From positions 1 through 64,000 of the forward strand of contig CADCBK010000001.1 in the NCBI GenBank assembly GCA_902799665.1: 64,000 bases of DNA, read 5' to 3'. The stretch comes from an uncultured Spirochaetaceae bacterium (lineage in GTDB: Bacteria; Spirochaetota; Spirochaetia; Treponematales; Treponemataceae). This document shows positions 61,131 through 64,000 of this stretch, in pieces. How positions within the stretch are numbered: the first letter of the stretch is position 1; each line of letters starts with the position of its first letter. The notes under the pieces are model-generated. The model did not search any database. It had not been told where the DNA came from and was given only the letters and a program-made list of their open reading frames with translations. Made by a program: the position numbers and the translations under genes.

Positions 61131-62861
61131 ATGAAAAAACTTTTATTGGGGAACGCCGCCCTTGCCCGCGGCTTGTACGAGGCCGGCTGCGCTTTGGCCA
61201 GCTCATACCCCGGAACGCCCAGCACAGAAGTTACGGAAGAAGCCGTAAAGTTTAACGAAATTTATTGCGAATGGGCGCCCAACGAAAAGGTCGCTTTGGA
61301 AACAGCTTTTGGAGCGAGCCTTGCCGGAAAGAGAGCCTTTTGCGCGATGAAGCACGTCGGCCTTAACGTTGCCGCCGACCCACTCTTTACGATTTCTTAC
61401 ACTGGAGTCAACGCGGGCCTTATAATCAACGTTGCCGACGATCCCGGAATGCACTCTTCGCAAAACGAGCAGGACTCGCGCCATTACGCCAAGGCTTCAA
61501 AGATTCCTATGCTGGAGCCAAGCGATTCCCAAGAGGCCTTGGACTTTGCGAAAGCCGCCTACGAAATTTCTGAAAAATTCGACACGCCTGTTTTCATAAA
61601 AATGTGCACTCGCGTAAGCCACTCGCAAAGCATAGTGGAGCTTGAAGACCGCATCGAGCCACCCGCCCGCCCCTACGAAAAGAATCCGCAAAAATACGTG
61701 ATGGCTCCGGCCAACGCAAAAAAGCGCCATCCCTTTGTGGAGGAAAGAACTTTAAAGCTTTCTGAGTTTGCCGAGACCTCGCCGCTCAACAAAGTTGAGA
61801 TGGGCGGAACAAAGCTAGGAATCATTTGCGACAGCACATGCTACCAATACGCCAAGGAAGTTTTTGGCGACGAGGCTTCCATCCTAAAGCTGGGAATGGT
61901 TTGGCCCTTCCCGCCAAAATTGATAAAGGACTTTGCCTCTAAGGTGGAGCGCCTTGTTGTTTTGGAAGAGCTGGATCCCTTTATCGAAGACTACGTAAAG
62001 TCGCTCGGAATAAAGGTGGAAGGAAAATCTTTGTTCCCGATTGTCGATGAATTTTCGCAAAGCCTTGTGGCCGAAAAGTTTGGAAAAAGCACGCCCGCCG
62101 CTTGCAAAAAAATCGAGGGCCTTCCAGTGCGCCCGCCGGTCATGTGCGCGGGCTGCCCCCACCGCGGCTTGTTCTACACCTTGGCCAGGCAAAAGTGCAC
62201 CGTGCTTGGCGACATCGGATGCTACACCTTGGGCGCGATGCCTCCGCTTGGCGCGATTGACGCGGTTGAATGCATGGGCGCTTCGGTAAGCTCTATCCAC
62301 GGCTTTAACAAGGCCACCGGCGGCGCGCTTTCGGACAAAACCGTCGCCGTAATCGGAGACTCAACCTTCATGCACTCGGGCATGACCGGCTTGGCCAACA
62401 TCGCCTACAACCAAAGCGATTCCACTGTAATCATTTTGGACAACTCAATTACCGGAATGACCGGCCACCAGCAAAACCCGACGACCGGCTACAACATAAA
62501 AGGCGACCCGGCCGGAAAAATCAACTTGGAGGCGCTTGTCCGCTCGATGGGAATCAACCGCGTCCGCGTCGTTGACCCCTACAACTTAAAGGAAACCGAA
62601 GCCGCCGTAAAGGAAGAGCTTGCCGCAAAGGAGCCCAGCGTAATCATAAGCCGCAGGCCATGCGCGCTTTTAAAATACGTAAAGGCAAATCCGCCGCTTC
62701 AAGTCAACGACCAAAAATGCGTTGGATGCAAGGCCTGCATGAAAATCGGCTGCCCGGCAATCAGCTTTAAGGGCGGAAAGGCTTTTGTTGACCAAACCCA
62801 ATGCGTAGGCTGCGGCGTTTGCAAGCAGCTTTGCGCCAAGAACGCCTTTGAGGAGGAATAA
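61131..62861 (+). CDS. iorA: Indolepyruvate ferredoxin oxidoreductase alpha subunit
   Basis: Catalyses oxidative decarboxylation of aryl-2-oxoacids (indolepyruvate, phenylpyruvate, hydroxyphenylpyruvate) to aryl-acetyl-CoA with reduction of ferredoxin, in the cytoplasm. 576 residues. The N-terminal pyrimidine-binding part starts LLGNAALARGLYEAGCALAS; the thiamine-diphosphate domain has GDIGCYTLGAMPPL and IGDSTFMHSGMTGLANIAYN followed by LDNSITGMTGHQQ. The C-terminus carries two 4Fe-4S motifs: Cys530/533/536/540 and Cys558/561/564/568. GGAG precedes the ATG. It is followed after one base by iorB. Confidence 0.93.
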   Translation: MKKLLLGNAALARGLYEAGCALASSYPGTPSTEVTEEAVKFNEIYCEWAPNEKVALETAFGASLAGKRAFCAMKHVGLNVAADPLFTISYTGVNAGLIINVADDPGMHSSQNEQDSRHYAKASKIPMLEPSDSQEALDFAKAAYEISEKFDTPVFIKMCTRVSHSQSIVELEDRIEPPARPYEKNPQKYVMAPANAKKRHPFVEERTLKLSEFAETSPLNKVEMGGTKLGIICDSTCYQYAKEVFGDEASILKLGMVWPFPPKLIKDFASKVERLVVLEELDPFIEDYVKSLGIKVEGKSLFPIVDEFSQSLVAEKFGKSTPAACKKIEGLPVRPPVMCAGCPHRGLFYTLARQKCTVLGDIGCYTLGAMPPLGAIDAVECMGASVSSIHGFNKATGGALSDKTVAVIGDSTFMHSGMTGLANIAYNQSDSTVIILDNSITGMTGHQQNPTTGYNIKGDPAGKINLEALVRSMGINRVRVVDPYNLKETEAAVKEELAAKEPSVIISRRPCALLKYVKANPPLQVNDQKCVGCKACMKIGCPAISFKGGKAFVDQTQCVGCGVCKQLCAKNAFEEE

Positions 62862-62862
62862 G

Positions 62863-63435
62863 ATGACAACGAATGTAATGATAGTTGGAGTTGGAGGACA
62901 AGGTTCGCTTTTGGCAAGCAAATTGCTAGGCCAAGTTTTGTTGAACAAGGGCTACGAAGTAAAGGTTAGCGAAGTTCACGGAATGAGCCAGCGCGGCGGA
63001 AGCGTAGTCACTTACGTCCGCTTTGGCGACAAAGTTTATTCCCCGATAATCGACAAGGGCGAGGCCGACTGCATAATTTCTTTTGAAACCTTGGAAGCCG
63101 CGCGCTACATGGAAAACCTAAAGGCCGGCGGAACCGTAATCGTAAACGAGCAAGAAATCGACCCGATGCCGGTAATCACTGGAGCGGCTTCTTACCCAGA
63201 AAAGCTTTTGGACAAAATGCGCGAGGCCGGAGCCAAAGTTGACGCGATCGACGCGCTCAGCCTGGCATTAAAGGCAGGCTCTGCAAAAAGTGCCAACATC
63301 GTTTTGATGGGCCGCTTTTCGACATACTACAAGGACATCGCCGAACAAGATTGGCTTGACGCGCTTGCCCAATGCGTAAAGCCGCAATTTTTGGAAATGA
63401 ACAAAAAAGCCTTCGCGCTTGGCCGCAACGAGTAA
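62863..63435 (+). CDS. iorB: Indolepyruvate ferredoxin oxidoreductase beta subunit
   Basis: Gamma-type subunit of the same complex, 190 residues. The N-terminal glycine motif VGVGGQGSLLASKLLGQVLL and VSEVHGMSQRGGSVVTYVRF are diagnostic for IorB/PorG. GGAGG six bases before the ATG sets the start at 62863 and lies within the 3' end of iorA, so translation is coupled. Length is normal. Confidence 0.93.
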   Translation: MTTNVMIVGVGGQGSLLASKLLGQVLLNKGYEVKVSEVHGMSQRGGSVVTYVRFGDKVYSPIIDKGEADCIISFETLEAARYMENLKAGGTVIVNEQEIDPMPVITGAASYPEKLLDKMREAGAKVDAIDALSLALKAGSAKSANIVLMGRFSTYYKDIAEQDWLDALAQCVKPQFLEMNKKAFALGRNE

Positions 63436-63447
63436 CGGAGCGCGCGA

Positions 63448-63861
63448 ATGACGCTGGACGAAGTAAAAAAGTTTTTTGCAAACGACAAGTACGCCACCGA
63501 GACAACCGGAATAGAAATCTTGGAGGCTGGCGGAGGAAAGTCCAAAATTCACCTTAAGCTGGACCAGCGGCACAAAAACGCTTTGGGCTTTGTGATGGGC
63601 GCCGTGTATTTTACAATGGCCGACTTTGCCTTTGCGGTGGCTTCCAATTCCGACGAAACAAGCGGCTATAACGCCGTAACCCTCAGCTCCACAATCAACA
63701 TGGTCAACTCCGCAAAGAGCGACGAACTCTTTGCCGAAGCCGCCCCCATCAAAGACGGCCGCTCAACTTGCTTTTACCAAATCGAGATTTACGAAATTCT
63801 TAACGACAAAAAACGGCCGGTGGCAACGGTCCAGACTGCTGGATATAAGGTGGGGAAGTAA
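63448..63861 (+). CDS. PaaI-type hotdog-fold thioesterase
   Basis: 137-residue hotdog protein: HKNALGFVMGAVYFTMADFA carries the active-site helix with Asp, and TLSSTINMVNSAKSDELFAE the second strand region. It should hydrolyse acyl- or aryl-CoA. It begins 12 bases after iorB, with GGAG before the ATG, so an aryl-acetyl-CoA made by IorAB is a reasonable substrate. No terminal transit or membrane segment. Confidence 0.85.
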   Translation: MTLDEVKKFFANDKYATETTGIEILEAGGGKSKIHLKLDQRHKNALGFVMGAVYFTMADFAFAVASNSDETSGYNAVTLSSTINMVNSAKSDELFAEAAPIKDGRSTCFYQIEIYEILNDKKRPVATVQTAGYKVGK

Positions 63862-63874
63862 GTAAAAAAACGTC

Positions 63875-63903
63875 TTGATAAAATGATAAAATTATGATAA
63901 TAT
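63875..63903 (+). promoter_or_regulatory. Promoter and possible operator of the Phd-like gene
   Basis: TTGATA, 17-nt spacer, TAATAT. ATGATAA-type heptamers recur at about 63883, 63894 and 63905, some 11 bp apart, so they lie on the same helix face and overlap the promoter. This fits a toxin-antitoxin autoregulatory site. Confidence 0.5.
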
Positions 63904-63920
63904 AATGATAGGAGGCTAAT

Positions 63921-64000
63921 ATGTTACAAATTAGACCCGTTTCAGATTTGCGGAATAAATTTGCAGAAATCGAGACCCTAGTATCAACCAACCGAACTCC
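63921..64000 (+). CDS. Phd/YefM-like antitoxin, N-terminal part (cut by window end)
   Basis: Only about 26 residues are inside the window: MLQIRPVSDLRNKFAEIETL and onward. The opening matches Phd/YefM antitoxins, which begin with a DNA-binding strand-helix of the form I-x-P-V-S-D-L-R. AGGAGG five bases before the ATG. A toxin gene is expected just beyond the window. Confidence 0.75.
   Translation, partial: MLQIRPVSDLRNKFAEIETLVSTNRT

Overview
The window looks like chromosome from a host-associated spirochaete, most probably a Treponema of a gut, rumen or oral community. This rests on gene content rather than a marker gene: very large lipoproteins built of Ig-like repeats, an OM-barrel-anchored Ig protein, sugar ABC transport plus xylosidases, iorAB, thyX and a VIT/VWA protein. 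No rRNA, tRNA, insertion sequence or CRISPR array was found. Coding density is high and GC is moderate, except for AT-rich patches in the accessory region.

Layout. 81-25694 (minus) is one apparent operon of three giant surface-protein genes: an Ig-repeat protein ending in a probable outer-membrane barrel, then two paralogous lipoproteins of about 3,400 residues. 25954-26691 is a sirtuin. 26745-31994 (minus) is a sugar-binding lipoprotein, two permeases and a GH43 xylosidase. 32290-35760 holds two acyl carrier proteins, a membrane/acyl-ligase fusion and an EamA transporter, resembling the starter-activation part of an aryl polyene cluster. 35787-39592 is housekeeping: FMN reductase, VanX-like dipeptidase, hisG, hisB, thyX.

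39711-51827 is an accessory/defence-type island: a nucleotidyltransferase, a Type III restriction-modification system with a controller-like XRE regulator and a mosaic methyltransferase, a HigBA-like pair with a third partner, two modules in which a small XRE regulator is paired with an unknown protein and shared operators, a 5'-truncated ORF6N gene, a bacterial PARG and an XRE-DUF5680 protein. It also carries an unusual 30-bp-period array of palindromes whose reading frame repeats an R-S-[QH]-F-[VS]-T motif. 51828-52332 is non-coding and contains three imperfect copies of a repeat.

52333-64000 is mostly core: a TSCPD protein, a LacI regulator next to a GH120 beta-xylosidase, a periplasmic protein, a VIT-VWA-TPR-DUF2135 protein, an M48 lipoprotein peptidase, iorAB with a hotdog thioesterase, and the start of a Phd-like antitoxin cut by the window edge.

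How parts fit: GH43, GH120, the LacI regulator and the ABC transporter point to import and intracellular hydrolysis of xylo-oligosaccharides. Several genes lacking a Shine-Dalgarno sequence have a -10-like hexamer 6-8 nt before the ATG, which suggests frequent leaderless transcription. The best candidates for undescribed biology are the palindrome array with its ORF6N link, the two XRE/unknown-protein modules, and the giant surface operon.
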